The notes under the pieces were generated by a model. The model had not been told where the DNA came from. It saw nothing but the letters and a program-made list of their open reading frames with translations, and did not search any database. Position numbers and translations under genes: made by a program. A stretch of DNA of 64,000 bases from Algoriphagus sp. (GTDB taxonomy: Bacteria; Bacteroidota; Bacteroidia; Cytophagales; Cyclobacteriaceae): contig NZ_JAUXYL010000010.1 of assembly GCF_030694375.1 (NCBI RefSeq), positions 1 through 64,000 on the forward strand, in the 5' to 3' direction. Below are positions 43,383 through 53,012 of the stretch, piece by piece (position 1 is the stretch's first letter; each line of letters begins with the position of its first letter).

Positions 43383-45347
43383 TCAATTTGCAGTAGGTTC
43401 TATCCGAACCGATGTACCTTTGTCTCCAATAATCCCTTGCCATGAAATACTCCATCCTGAAGTTTTTGCGCGTTTTTTCATGTTTTCCAGTCCATTTCCA
43501 GAAAAATTGGTTGTATCAGAGTTTATGCCTCTGCCATCATCCTTTACCTCAACTGACCAGGATTGATGACATTTGAGTGAAATCGTGATCAGCTTACAAT
43601 CACTGTGCCTCAGAGCATTATTGGTCGCCTCTTGAAGAATTCGAAACAGGTTAAATGCTTCAGCCGATGGCAATGTCTTGTCTTCCATGATTTCTTCGTA
43701 AAAGTTGATCTGAATTTTCGGATAGGAAGAATTTAATCGCTGAAGGTAAAGTTTGAGTCTGTCGCTGAGGGCAGTAAGTCTAAGTGAGTCATTTTTCAAT
43801 GCCCAAATAGTGTCATTCAATTCGCTGATCATTGACCGGGAATTGAGTTGAAGTTCTCGTAAGGCTGTTTTACCCAAGTCATCCAAATGATCAGATTTAA
43901 TATATTCCAGGTTTGAGGTGATGGAAGCGGCAAAAGCTCCCAAATTATCATGAAGATCAGATGAGATTCGTTTTCGCTCTTGTTCTTTGGCTTCGAGAAT
44001 TGACTTTTGAGCTTTGAATTTTTCGGCTTCCTGAAACTTAACCCGTTCGATTTTTTCCTTTCTTTTGGAAAAAACCAAGCCAAGTGCAGCCAAAAGGATG
44101 ACAATAGCTAATGCCGCTAAAGTCCCGTAAACGACCCGCTCTCTTCGAATCAGATCCAGCTGTTGCTGTATGATCGTGTTTTCCTTCTGCTGCAACTCAT
44201 ATTGTGTTTGAAGTTCAGCTAGGGCCCGTTCTGAATTTATAGTATAAAAGACATCTTTTGCTTTGATGATCTGTTCGAGCGTCTCCTGATACTTTTGCAA
44301 GTTGCCGGATGCCTTGTATGCTTTAGCCAAAGCCTCAAAATAAATTAATCGTAGATTTATGGAGTTTGTGAATGTGTTGGAGTCCAAAGTATTCGGGTCA
44401 GGCATTGTTCCTTCCAAAATATTGTTGGCCAGATTTATGACCTTTTCATTTTGACCGGATTTTAAATAAAAATTGAGAAGGGCCTCCTTATCATCTGCAT
44501 ATAAATTTTGATCACCGGTGAGTTTCCTTGCTTCAAGAAGTTCAATCAGTGCATGTTCAGCTTCTATCAGATCACCTCTTTTCAATGCCAATTCTGATTT
44601 TCGCTGTAGGGCTGTCGAATAAATGGGCAGATTATTCACTTCTTTGCTCAATTCCACTCCCTTGTTGATGTAAAAAACGGCGGAATCCTCTTTTTCAAGT
44701 TGGATAAAAGCATTGGCCTTATTGATCAAAATAGAGGCTTTGGCAGTTTGAAAATCCAAGCCTAGACCCAAGTTGGTTTCTGCTTTTTTAATCCAAGTAA
44801 GTGCTTCCTCCGGGTAATTTCTGGCAAGTGCGATTGAGGCGATTGAATTCTGGTTTATGGATAGGTTAAGCAGATCCCCGATTGATTCTGCTTCCTTCAC
44901 CAATTGGTAAAGAATATCCAAAGCTCCGAGGTAGTCCATGCGTCCCCCTTTGGAAATGGCTTTCAGTCTCATCAATTTAAAATAACCCTCGCTAGTCGCT
45001 TTGTTGTCAAACGCTAGCCTCGGAAGCACTCCGTCTATCAGAACAACCGCACTATCCAGCCAACCCCAACGGTAATAATCCTGGGCTTTTGCGAATGCTC
45101 CCAATGAGATAAGCGAGTCATTTTTTGTCTGTAGCGCAAGGCTATAAGCCTCATAGGCATATTTGTCAAGGGTATCCCGGGGAATGTTATAATGGACTTC
45201 GCACAGGGCAAGGATGGCGTTTAATCGTTCTAAATCTGTTTTTGCCTGATAGATTTTGGTTCGTAGGGAGTTCAATTCTACGGATTGACCGAAGGTCATA
45301 CACGTGACAATGGTGAAAAAAAGACAGTATATCAGTCGCTTACCCAT
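43383..45347 (-). CDS. TPR-containing sensor histidine kinase (HisKA_3 type)
   Basis: The 654-aa sensor has a signal peptide (to about residue 20), a periplasmic region of TPR-like helices (about 25-390), one transmembrane helix (about 405-425, TLAALAIVILLAALGLVF), then a HisKA_3 dimerisation domain with the phospho-acceptor in SSDLHDNLGAF and an HATPase domain (EATNNALRHSD, VKDDGRGINSD, GNGLENMKKRA). This order is typical of NarX/DesK-like kinases in Bacteroidota. It is co-transcribed with the NarL-type regulator. The signal sensed is unknown. Confidence 0.94.
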   Translation of the reverse strand: MGKRLIYCLFFTIVTCMTFGQSVELNSLRTKIYQAKTDLERLNAILALCEVHYNIPRDTLDKYAYEAYSLALQTKNDSLISLGAFAKAQDYYRWGWLDSAVVLIDGVLPRLAFDNKATSEGYFKLMRLKAISKGGRMDYLGALDILYQLVKEAESIGDLLNLSINQNSIASIALARNYPEEALTWIKKAETNLGLGLDFQTAKASILINKANAFIQLEKEDSAVFYINKGVELSKEVNNLPIYSTALQRKSELALKRGDLIEAEHALIELLEARKLTGDQNLYADDKEALLNFYLKSGQNEKVINLANNILEGTMPDPNTLDSNTFTNSINLRLIYFEALAKAYKASGNLQKYQETLEQIIKAKDVFYTINSERALAELQTQYELQQKENTIIQQQLDLIRRERVVYGTLAALAIVILLAALGLVFSKRKEKIERVKFQEAEKFKAQKSILEAKEQERKRISSDLHDNLGAFAASITSNLEYIKSDHLDDLGKTALRELQLNSRSMISELNDTIWALKNDSLRLTALSDRLKLYLQRLNSSYPKIQINFYEEIMEDKTLPSAEAFNLFRILQEATNNALRHSDCKLITISLKCHQSWSVEVKDDGRGINSDTTNFSGNGLENMKKRAKTSGWSISWQGIIGDKGTSVRIEPTAN

Positions 45348-45469
45348 GGATTAAAAATAGCATTTTTCGCTTCTTCTACTCCAAATTGAGTATTTTTTTC
45401 GGGATTTCATGAGACCAATTTTGAATGCTTCAAAGCCTGAAGTTTTTCCAAAATTCAAACTACACAGCC

Positions 45470-48400
45470 ATGAAAAATCTACAATCCATTTTATTGCTTT
45501 TTGGAATATTTATATTCCTTTTTTCCTGTAAAGACCCTGAAGAAATAGATCCTACGGTTCCGATTTCGGAAAATCCAATCCGTCCTCCAAAGGGAATTGT
45601 AAAAACAAATCTCATCGGAAGGGTGATCGATGAGCAAAACAATCCATTGGTAGGAGCTACTGTCCAGGCAGGCGGACGACAAACGGCGACAGACGTCAAT
45701 GGGATCTACACTTTTTCGGATGTATCCATTGACGGAGACCGGGGCTACATCGAAGTCAGCAAAGCCGGATATTTTGACGGGCATCGAGTAGTGGAGCCTT
45801 ATCGGGATAAGCTTTCCCAAGTTCCGACGCTCCGGTTAATTGAAAAGAAATCTATCGGCACGATAAGCGCTGCTTCCGGCGGAAAAGTCGGAATATCTGG
45901 AGGGATCCAGGTGGAGCTTCCTGCAAACGCCGTGGAGAATTATTCGGGGCAAATCAATGTGGTGGCATCCTATATCAATCCAACGTCTCACGATTTCATA
46001 GCGAGAGTGCCAGGAGACCTCATAGCTGAAAATGCTCAGGGAAAAATTGGGATTTTAGAATCCTATGGAATGGCTCACATTGAGCTATTGGACAATTCAG
46101 GAAAAGAACTCAAAATCAAAGCAGGTTCAAAGGCGATTTTAACACTTCCCATTCCTCCATCTATGGTTGCTAAAGCCCCTGCTTCGATGGAGATGTGGTT
46201 TTTTGACGAGGCGAAGGGAATATGGAAAGAAGAAGGAAAAGGAACCAAACAGGGGAGTGTTTATGTAGGGGAGGTATCCCACTTTTCACTCTGGAATTTT
46301 GACAAATGGAATCCTTTCCGCTTTATACCTACGACCATCAAGTGGCTTTTTGATTACCTGCTAGGAACGACAAGTCCGGACGGAAATCCCGATATGCTTA
46401 CAGATCTGTTAAAAGAAATGGAAGGAGGGAAAAAGGGGATGTCAGTGCATGTGACACGAAAAAGTACCGGTTCCACCGTTTACCATCGGAACCTTACCTA
46501 TCCATCAAAAACCTCCAAAAACCCCTTTTCCGCCGATTTTACGGAAGATATCAGACTACCTGACGGCTTGGATGGACAGGAAAAACTTGTCGTGAAGATC
46601 TATCCACTTCAGCCGGGTGGCCCTGAATATCCCGTCAATGAACGCTACACCCCCGTGCCGGGTGAAACACCAGTACCTATGCCTGAATTCGTTCAATCGG
46701 ATGATTTTGAAAAAGTCGAAAAAGAATATGACGCAGATTTCACCAAAGCTCCCACATCAAAAATCGAAGTGATAATTCCTCCTGTAACTCCTGTAGATGG
46801 CAAAGGTGCTTACATCATCAATGTGAACGGAAAAACCGTCAATTGTGATAAAAATGCCCTGAGACAGGGCTATGCCTATGCGAGCCTGAGAAGTGGAAAT
46901 AAAGTACTTGCCTCGGCCTATGCACCGATATTCAATGACGGCTTGTTTACGATCAATTATTTCATGAAGCAAAAAGGCCCTGATCTGGTCAATAATGTGG
47001 TATTGACGATCTATGATGTGCAATCCGGTAAAAAAAGTAAGGACATCCAAATTTTTGTAAATCCTTCATTGCCCTACCAATTCAAGGAGAATATTTCAGT
47101 CTGCAATGAGCCCAATGATCCGGGTAACCAAACTCCGACCAAAATTTTCACAGGTTCAATAACCATTTCCACTACACAGCAACTTCAGGCTTTTATCGAC
47201 TCGGCTTACACTGAAGTAGGAAGCTTGAGTTTAAGTACTGCAGCTATTAAAGACCTGGGTGGAATTTCTTCTCTCAAAAAAATAGGTACACTTTTTATCG
47301 GTCAGACAAATATCGAAACGCTAGGTGGACTGGCTGAAGTTGAAGAAATCACACAAGCCATTCGGATTCAGAATAATGGTAACCTGAGAAATATTGGTTT
47401 CCCTAAACTTATTACCAAAAACATGGCAGGCGGCCTGTACATTAATACCAATCCCAGCTTACAATCTATCACTTTCCCCAATTTGGAGGAAATAGGTTCA
47501 AACGGGCAGGAATTTAGTATCTATCTAAATGCATCTCTTTCCTCGATCTCTATGCCCAAGTTCCGGTCAATTACTAATGCCAGCCAATTCACGTTATCAA
47601 ACACGCTGTTGAAAAATTTGGACTTTTTGGCAAACGTCACTGGGAATCCTTCGGGCTATTTGGTACTTGATGCAAATAATGAGCTAATCAATTTGAACGG
47701 AATTCAAAAAATTATTCCACAAAGAGGGGTATGGATTAGAAACAACAAAAAACTCGAAACTCTAAATGGGACTGGTTTGAATGTTCAAGATTTGTATTAT
47801 ACCGTTATTCAAGACAATCCCGAGTTAAAAGATATTTCAGCAATCACTTCAAAAATTAAATCAGGGTTTCAGATTTTGATCAACCGGAATCCAAAGATCG
47901 AATCCATCACCTTCACAAACTTAGAAAGGCTTGTCGATTTTTCGGGAATCAATATATCAGTATCACCCGGCTTGAAAATCTTGGATTTACCTAAATTGAA
48001 GGAAATTCAGGGTTTTTTTATTATCGATGATGCCAAAGCACTGACTTCTGTCAATGCTCCAATATTGGAAAAAATCTCCCATCGACTTTATTTTGCAACA
48101 CTTTATTCTTTGGAAGCCTTGGATTTCCCTGAACTCAAGGATGCACTTAGCTTGGAGTTTTACCATACCCAAGGTTTGAAATCGCTGAATGGCTTTAACA
48201 AACTCGAAAAATTGAGCGGAACTTTTTCTGTCAATCTTGCTGCAACTCCGGTTCCCAACCTCGCTTCGATCAATGGATTAAACAGTCTAAAAACTGCCCA
48301 AGCCATCTTGATTAATGATGATCAAAATGGTTCGAAGCTTTTGGAAATTAAAGGGTTTAAAGCACTAACGGACATTCAGTCGGTCTTCTCTCTAACTCGC

Positions 48401-48898
48401 TTGGGAAAATTAAGCGATGTAAGTGGATTTGCCAATCTGACCACCGTAGGTCAGGATTTTACAATTCTTCTCACTTCTTTGCCAAAAATGCATGCTTTCG
48501 CTAAGCTCAACAGGGTAGGTACCGGCGCAAGCGGAACCTTAACTCTTCATAACAACAGCGAATTAACAGACTTGGATGGATTTAATGCCCTAAAAACATG
48601 CAGTCAACTTTCGATTAACTCCAATCCCAAACTGACTCAAATTAATGGTCTTTCAGGACTAGAAAAAATTGCTTTGGGGATTAGTATCACCTCCAATAAA
48701 TCACTCAATACGCTTAATGGTCTGGCTAATTGGACTGGAGCAACTGTGAATGTTTCCGTATCAAGCAATGAGAGCCTTTCGGATCTTTGCGGACTGACAA
48801 AAATTGCCAAAGAAGGCACAATCACTAATTACTCTGTTAGTTCTAATTCCTACAATCCAACCCTTGCCCAGCTAAAGGATGGAAACTGTAAAAAATAG
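45470..48898 (+). CDS. Large surface lipoprotein with regulatory-like domain and leucine-rich L-domain-like repeats
   Basis: The 1142-aa product starts at ATG 45470 with a lipoprotein signal (LLLFGIFIFLFSC). Residues about 45-115 form a carboxypeptidase-regulatory-like beta sandwich (LIGRVIDEQNNPLVGATVQ). A middle region follows (GTISAASGGKVGISGGI, then a ZU5/GAIN-like segment). The C-terminal half, about 580-1140, is a long solenoid of repeats with an L-x2-L-x2-I and N-x-L pattern (for example LNGLANWTG), like receptor L-domains. It probably binds a partner on the cell surface. It is divergent from the TPR kinase, 122 nt away, and is followed by a terminator. Confidence 0.75.
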   Translation: MKNLQSILLLFGIFIFLFSCKDPEEIDPTVPISENPIRPPKGIVKTNLIGRVIDEQNNPLVGATVQAGGRQTATDVNGIYTFSDVSIDGDRGYIEVSKAGYFDGHRVVEPYRDKLSQVPTLRLIEKKSIGTISAASGGKVGISGGIQVELPANAVENYSGQINVVASYINPTSHDFIARVPGDLIAENAQGKIGILESYGMAHIELLDNSGKELKIKAGSKAILTLPIPPSMVAKAPASMEMWFFDEAKGIWKEEGKGTKQGSVYVGEVSHFSLWNFDKWNPFRFIPTTIKWLFDYLLGTTSPDGNPDMLTDLLKEMEGGKKGMSVHVTRKSTGSTVYHRNLTYPSKTSKNPFSADFTEDIRLPDGLDGQEKLVVKIYPLQPGGPEYPVNERYTPVPGETPVPMPEFVQSDDFEKVEKEYDADFTKAPTSKIEVIIPPVTPVDGKGAYIINVNGKTVNCDKNALRQGYAYASLRSGNKVLASAYAPIFNDGLFTINYFMKQKGPDLVNNVVLTIYDVQSGKKSKDIQIFVNPSLPYQFKENISVCNEPNDPGNQTPTKIFTGSITISTTQQLQAFIDSAYTEVGSLSLSTAAIKDLGGISSLKKIGTLFIGQTNIETLGGLAEVEEITQAIRIQNNGNLRNIGFPKLITKNMAGGLYINTNPSLQSITFPNLEEIGSNGQEFSIYLNASLSSISMPKFRSITNASQFTLSNTLLKNLDFLANVTGNPSGYLVLDANNELINLNGIQKIIPQRGVWIRNNKKLETLNGTGLNVQDLYYTVIQDNPELKDISAITSKIKSGFQILINRNPKIESITFTNLERLVDFSGINISVSPGLKILDLPKLKEIQGFFIIDDAKALTSVNAPILEKISHRLYFATLYSLEALDFPELKDALSLEFYHTQGLKSLNGFNKLEKLSGTFSVNLAATPVPNLASINGLNSLKTAQAILINDDQNGSKLLEIKGFKALTDIQSVFSLTRLGKLSDVSGFANLTTVGQDFTILLTSLPKMHAFAKLNRVGTGASGTLTLHNNSELTDLDGFNALKTCSQLSINSNPKLTQINGLSGLEKIALGISITSNKSLNTLNGLANWTGATVNVSVSSNESLSDLCGLTKIAKEGTITNYSVSSNSYNPTLAQLKDGNCKK

Positions 48899-48917
48899 TT
48901 GGCTTGAGTTTGAAAGT

Positions 48918-48950
48918 AAAAACCGTCTCCATGAGATGGTTTTTCTTTTT
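48918..48950 (+). terminator. Intrinsic terminator after the large lipoprotein gene
   Basis: AAAACCGTCT (48919-48928) pairs with AGATGGTTTT (48934-48943), with one G-T pair, and a T-rich tract follows. Confidence 0.8.
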
Positions 48951-49000
48951 TATACTATTTGGGCTTGAACTGATATCTTTGAATACCCAAGTCAAAATGT

Positions 49001-49474
49001 ATGGAAATACCCAGTCTCGCCAATCTTAAAAAGGACCTCAGCTACCTTCCCGAAAAAGAATTGATTATGCTGATCACCGATTTGGCCAAATTCAGTCGTG
49101 AAAACAAGGCCTTTCTCTATTTTAAACTCAACGAGCGTGACCAGCCCAATTTGTTTGTGGATGCGGTCAAAGAAGAGTTGGACGAGGCATTTCTGCTGGC
49201 TAACACCCGTCATTATCATGTGGCAAAAAAAGCTGCTCAGACCATTCGTCGCAAGCTCAATAAATCCCTCAAATTGAGTAAAAACAAAGCTGATCAAGCA
49301 GAATTGATTCTTTACTTCTGCGAGCAGATGAAAAAATATGACTATCAAAGGCATGGCCATCCTGTGATCAATAATTTATATCATGTTCAGATCGGAAAAG
49401 CCAAAAAGCTCATTTCCACTTTGCATGAAGATTTACAAAGTGATTATGAATACCGAATTGAAGAACTTGAATAA
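49001..49474 (+). CDS. Conserved hypothetical protein (DUF6155-like)
   Basis: The 157-aa protein is soluble, helical and highly charged. The N-terminal pattern LKKDLSYLPEKELIMLITDL and the C-terminal RHGHPVINNLYHVQIGKAK resemble the DUF6155 group; I am only moderately sure. It has no known function. It lies 10 nt upstream of nagB in the same orientation, which suggests co-expression with the amino-sugar genes, perhaps only as a shared promoter. Confidence 0.6.
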   Translation: MEIPSLANLKKDLSYLPEKELIMLITDLAKFSRENKAFLYFKLNERDQPNLFVDAVKEELDEAFLLANTRHYHVAKKAAQTIRRKLNKSLKLSKNKADQAELILYFCEQMKKYDYQRHGHPVINNLYHVQIGKAKKLISTLHEDLQSDYEYRIEELE

Positions 49475-49484
49475 GCCCTAGCCT

Positions 49485-50225
49485 ATGACTCTTAGCATTT
49501 CTCCAAACCCTATCGAATTAGGCCAAAAGGCCGGAAGCATTGGCGCCGAACTGATCCGAAAAGCCATACGAAAGCAAGGTTTTGCAAATATCATCCTTGC
49601 CACAGGAACCAGTCAGTTTGAGACTTTGAGTCAGCTTTTGACAGAAAAAGACATCGATTGGAGCAAGGTGACTGTGTTCCACTTGGACGAATACATCGGA
49701 ATTCCAATTTCACATCCTGCCAGTTTCAGAAAATATCTGATGGAGCGATTTTTCACTCATGTCCCACAATTGAAAGCCTATCACCTGATTAGTGGAGAGA
49801 AAAATCCCGATGAGGAATGCGATCGGCTTTCGACTTTAATTCAAAACCATCCGATTGATGTGGCTTTTGTGGGAATCGGAGAAAACGGGCATTTGGCCTT
49901 CAATGATCCACCGGCTGATTTTGAGACTGAAAAACCTTATTTAGTCGTCGAATTGGATCAGGCTTGCCGCATGCAGCAATTGGGGGAAGGATGGTTTCCA
50001 AGTTTGGAGGAGGTTCCTACTCAAGCCATCAGCATGTCGATCAAGCAAATTATGAAATCAAGGTCTATTATTTGTTCTGTTCCGGATCGAAGAAAAGCCC
50101 AGGCAGTGAAGGACTGTCTTGAAGGCAAAGTATCCAATCTTAATCCTGCATCCATTCTTCAAAGCCATCTGGATTGTCAGATTTTCTTGGACGAACCCGC
50201 TTCATCCTTGCTTTCAAATAGTTAA
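49485..50225 (+). CDS. nagB: Glucosamine-6-phosphate deaminase
   Basis: The 246-aa enzyme converts glucosamine 6-phosphate to fructose 6-phosphate and ammonia. Visible signatures are the phosphate-binding loop [10 protein letters not shown], the FHLDEYIG box and the catalytic [14 protein letters not shown]. At 246 residues it is about 20 shorter than the E. coli enzyme and lacks much of the allosteric C-terminus. A transporter gene and nagA follow, which confirms the pathway. Three GTGAGTG hairpins lie between it and the transporter. Confidence 0.92.
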   Translation: MTLSISPNPIELGQKAGSIGAELIRKAIRKQGFANIILATGTSQFETLSQLLTEKDIDWSKVTVFHLDEYIGIPISHPASFRKYLMERFFTHVPQLKAYHLISGEKNPDEECDRLSTLIQNHPIDVAFVGIGENGHLAFNDPPADFETEKPYLVVELDQACRMQQLGEGWFPSLEEVPTQAISMSIKQIMKSRSIICSVPDRRKAQAVKDCLEGKVSNLNPASILQSHLDCQIFLDEPASSLLSNS

Positions 50226-50237
50226 ATAACGTAGTTT

Positions 50238-50460
50238 CCTGTGAGTGGAGACACTCACAGGGGCGAAAAGATTGTCTGCCGAAGTGAGTGTCCACACTCA
50301 CTTCATTAAAAGTTTTCTTTCTACTCATTTTCATCCTTACTTTTCAACCATTGATCGGAAAAATTTTGGATGGATGACATAAAATTTGGTATTTAAGGCA
50401 AAAGGAGAAATGATCTAAAATCCGTGAGTGAAGACCTGCCTGAGGCAGACAGGCACTCAC
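50238..50460. repeat. Three hairpins sharing a GTGAGTG/CACTCAC core
   Basis: Hairpin 1 is CCTGTGAGTG/CACTCACAGG (50238-50261), hairpin 2 is GAAGTGAGTG/CACTCACTTC (50281-50304) and hairpin 3 is GTGAGTG/CACTCAC (50424-50460) with an inner CCTGCCTG/CAGACAGG stem. All have loops of about 4 nt in the first two. They occupy the gap between nagB and the transporter and could limit read-through, stabilise the nagB end, or be a dispersed repeat. Confidence 0.75.
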
Positions 50461-50511
50461 AGCTTCCAGGAAATCACCATTTTTCTTAAGCTTAAACCCC
50501 AAAACCAGCCT

Positions 50512-51840
50512 ATGTCAACCAAAACTGCTGCGGTGCGCGCCGATCAGCTTAGCCAACGGGATACTTGGATCTCTATTGGCATCATCGGGATGCTGTTTTT
50601 CATTTTCGGCTTTGTCTCTTGGGTCAATGCCATCCTGATTCCTTACTTCAAAATCGCCTTTACGCTTAGTAATTTCGATTCCTACCTCGTCGCTTTTGCC
50701 TTTTATATTTCCTATCTGGTCATGTCTGTCCCTTCTTCCTATTTGCTCAAAGCGGTCGGATTCAAGAAAGGCATGATGTTCGGATTCTTCGCAATGGCAG
50801 TTGGAGCCTTCATTTTTGTGCCTGCAGCGATGAGCCGAACCTATGAAATTTTCCTTTTGGGATTGTTCACTTTGGGAACTGGTTTAGCTGTGCTTCAGAC
50901 CGCAGCCAATCCTTATGTCACCATTCTAGGTCCTAAAGAGCGGGCAGCCCAACGAATCAGTGTGATGGGCATTTTCAACAAAGGAGCGGGTATTTTGGCA
51001 CCGATTCTTTTTGCCGCAGTGATCCTGAGGGTAGGAGACAATGAAATGTTCCAGCAATTGGATATTATGAGCCCAGCCGCAAAAGATGCCGCCTTGGATG
51101 AGCTGATCCGAAGGGTGATTTTGCCTTATACCGTAGTCGGTATCGTGCTCTTGGCTTTGGGGATTTTTGTGCGGTTTTCGCCCTTGCCGGAGATAGACAC
51201 CGAGCATGAAACAGCCGAAGTGGCAGAAGCCAATTCCGGTAAAACCTCCATTCTTCAGTTTCCACATTTGATGTTGGGAGCTTTAGGGATTTTCCTGCAT
51301 GTCGGGACTCAAGTGATTGCGATCGATACAGTGATCGCTTATGCGGATTCCTTTGGGATAGGCTTGATGGAAGCCAAAGTATTTCCATCCTATACGCTGG
51401 CTTTTACGATTTTGGGCTATCTGATCGGGATTTCACTGATCCCCAAGTTCATTTCCCAGGTGAATATTTTGCGTATCTGTACACTTTTGGGGACACTTTT
51501 TACCCTGATGATTATTTTCACTTCAGGTCAGGTGACTCTCATGGGCATCACTTCTGATGTTTCCATTTGGTTTGTTGTCCTTTTGGGTTTAGCCAATTCC
51601 CTGGTTTGGGCGGGAATTTGGCCTTTGGCATTGGATGGCTTGGGCAGATTCACCAAGCTGGGCGCTTCGATTATGATCATGGGGCTTTGCGGCAATGCCA
51701 TCATGCCCTTGATTTATGGCTATCTGGCCGATCTGTACAATGTCCGATTGGCCTATTGGGTGCTTTTCCCCTGTTATCTCTACTTGGTCTATTATGCTGT
51801 TTATGGGCATAAAGTTAGAAAATGGGCCTTCTCCTCATGA
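50512..51840 (+). CDS. nagP: Sugar MFS transporter, probable N-acetylglucosamine permease
   Basis: The 442-aa transporter, started at ATG 50512 (MSTKTAAVRADQ), has twelve predicted helices. It matches the FHS/glucose-galactose-type MFS family in FIFGFVSWVNAILIPYFK and TLGTGLAVLQTAANPYVTILG. Lying between nagB and nagA, it most likely imports N-acetylglucosamine across the inner membrane, as in NagP of other bacteria. Its last codons overlap nagA by 4 nt. An upstream in-frame ATG would add 28 residues read through a hairpin, so I reject it. Confidence 0.88.
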   Translation: MSTKTAAVRADQLSQRDTWISIGIIGMLFFIFGFVSWVNAILIPYFKIAFTLSNFDSYLVAFAFYISYLVMSVPSSYLLKAVGFKKGMMFGFFAMAVGAFIFVPAAMSRTYEIFLLGLFTLGTGLAVLQTAANPYVTILGPKERAAQRISVMGIFNKGAGILAPILFAAVILRVGDNEMFQQLDIMSPAAKDAALDELIRRVILPYTVVGIVLLALGIFVRFSPLPEIDTEHETAEVAEANSGKTSILQFPHLMLGALGIFLHVGTQVIAIDTVIAYADSFGIGLMEAKVFPSYTLAFTILGYLIGISLIPKFISQVNILRICTLLGTLFTLMIIFTSGQVTLMGITSDVSIWFVVLLGLANSLVWAGIWPLALDGLGRFTKLGASIMIMGLCGNAIMPLIYGYLADLYNVRLAYWVLFPCYLYLVYYAVYGHKVRKWAFSS

Positions 51841-52982
51841 AAATCCAAGGCAACTCATACCGTAACAGCTCCGGGATCGAGATTTCTTTTTCCGAAGGAA
51901 TCATCGACAGCATCTCCGAAACCCAATCTTCAATTGACAAAGACCTATTCCTCGGACCGGGTTTTACAGACATTCAGGTCAATGGCTATGGAGGAATCGA
52001 TTACAATGAGATTCAATCAGATCCGATGAATTTAGCCGGGATTTCCAGGCTCTTGTATCAAGAAGGCGTTACCACACATTTCCCGACGATCATTACCAAC
52101 GATGCCGAGCAAATCAGCAAATTAATCCATCAGATTGTTTCTCTTCGGAAAGGGGATGAGCTGTCCCGGATGAGCATCGAAGGATTGCATATTGAGGGGC
52201 CTTTTATATCGCCAATTGATGGACCAAGAGGCGCGCATCCTAAAGAATTTGTGCGTCCACCGGACTGGAGTTTGGTGCAGAAGTGGCAAAATGAGTCCAA
52301 GGGTTTGATCAAAATGATCACCCTTTCACCGGAATGGGAAAATTCCAATTCATTCATCGAGCGATGCGTGGATTACGGTATTCTGGTTTCCATCGGCCAT
52401 ACGAATGCAACTCACCAACAAATCTTGGATGCTGTCAGTGCCGGGGCAAGGTTGTCTACCCATCTTGGCAATGGGATGCATCCGATACTTGCACGTCATC
52501 CCAATTACCTTTGGTCTCAGCTTTCGCAGGACCTTTTGGGAGCTTCTATAATTGCAGATGGATTTCATCTTCCGGCAGAAGTGATTCAGGTTTTTCAGAA
52601 GGTAAAAAACGAAAAGCTCCTATTGGTCAGCGACTCAGTTTCTCTGGCAGGAATGCCCGCGGGGGATTATAAGCTTCACATAGGAGGAGAAGTGACCTTG
52701 ACTCGGGAAGGGAAGCTACACCTCACATCCAATCCGTCGATCCTTGCCGGATCGGCTTCCAATATCCGCAGCGGAGTTTCATTTCTGGTAAAAAACAAGC
52801 TCACCTTACTTCCCGAAGCTTGGGAAATGGCCTCAGTTCGTCCGGAAAAGCTTTTGAATCCAGGTCATAAAATTTTCGAAGAAGGAGCGATTGCCGATTT
52901 GATCCTTTGCAGAATGAGTGAAAATGGTGAGCTTCAAGTTATTAAAACCATCAAACACGGGAGGGAAGTCTATTCCGCCTGA
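51837..52982 (+). CDS. nagA: N-acetylglucosamine-6-phosphate deacetylase
   Basis: The 381-aa amidohydrolase removes acetate from GlcNAc-6-phosphate, giving the substrate of NagB. Family motifs are LGPGFTDIQVNGYGGID, HIEGPFISP with the metal-binding glutamate, SIGHTNA and STHLGNGMHP, and a late VSDSVSLAG with the catalytic aspartate. The start ATG at 51837 overlaps the transporter stop (ATGA). The oxidoreductase gene follows after 30 nt. Confidence 0.95.
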   Translation: MKIQGNSYRNSSGIEISFSEGIIDSISETQSSIDKDLFLGPGFTDIQVNGYGGIDYNEIQSDPMNLAGISRLLYQEGVTTHFPTIITNDAEQISKLIHQIVSLRKGDELSRMSIEGLHIEGPFISPIDGPRGAHPKEFVRPPDWSLVQKWQNESKGLIKMITLSPEWENSNSFIERCVDYGILVSIGHTNATHQQILDAVSAGARLSTHLGNGMHPILARHPNYLWSQLSQDLLGASIIADGFHLPAEVIQVFQKVKNEKLLLVSDSVSLAGMPAGDYKLHIGGEVTLTREGKLHLTSNPSILAGSASNIRSGVSFLVKNKLTLLPEAWEMASVRPEKLLNPGHKIFEEGAIADLILCRMSENGELQVIKTIKHGREVYSA

Positions 52983-53012
52983 ATTTACCAGAACCCTAAA
53001 ACTACTTATCTA

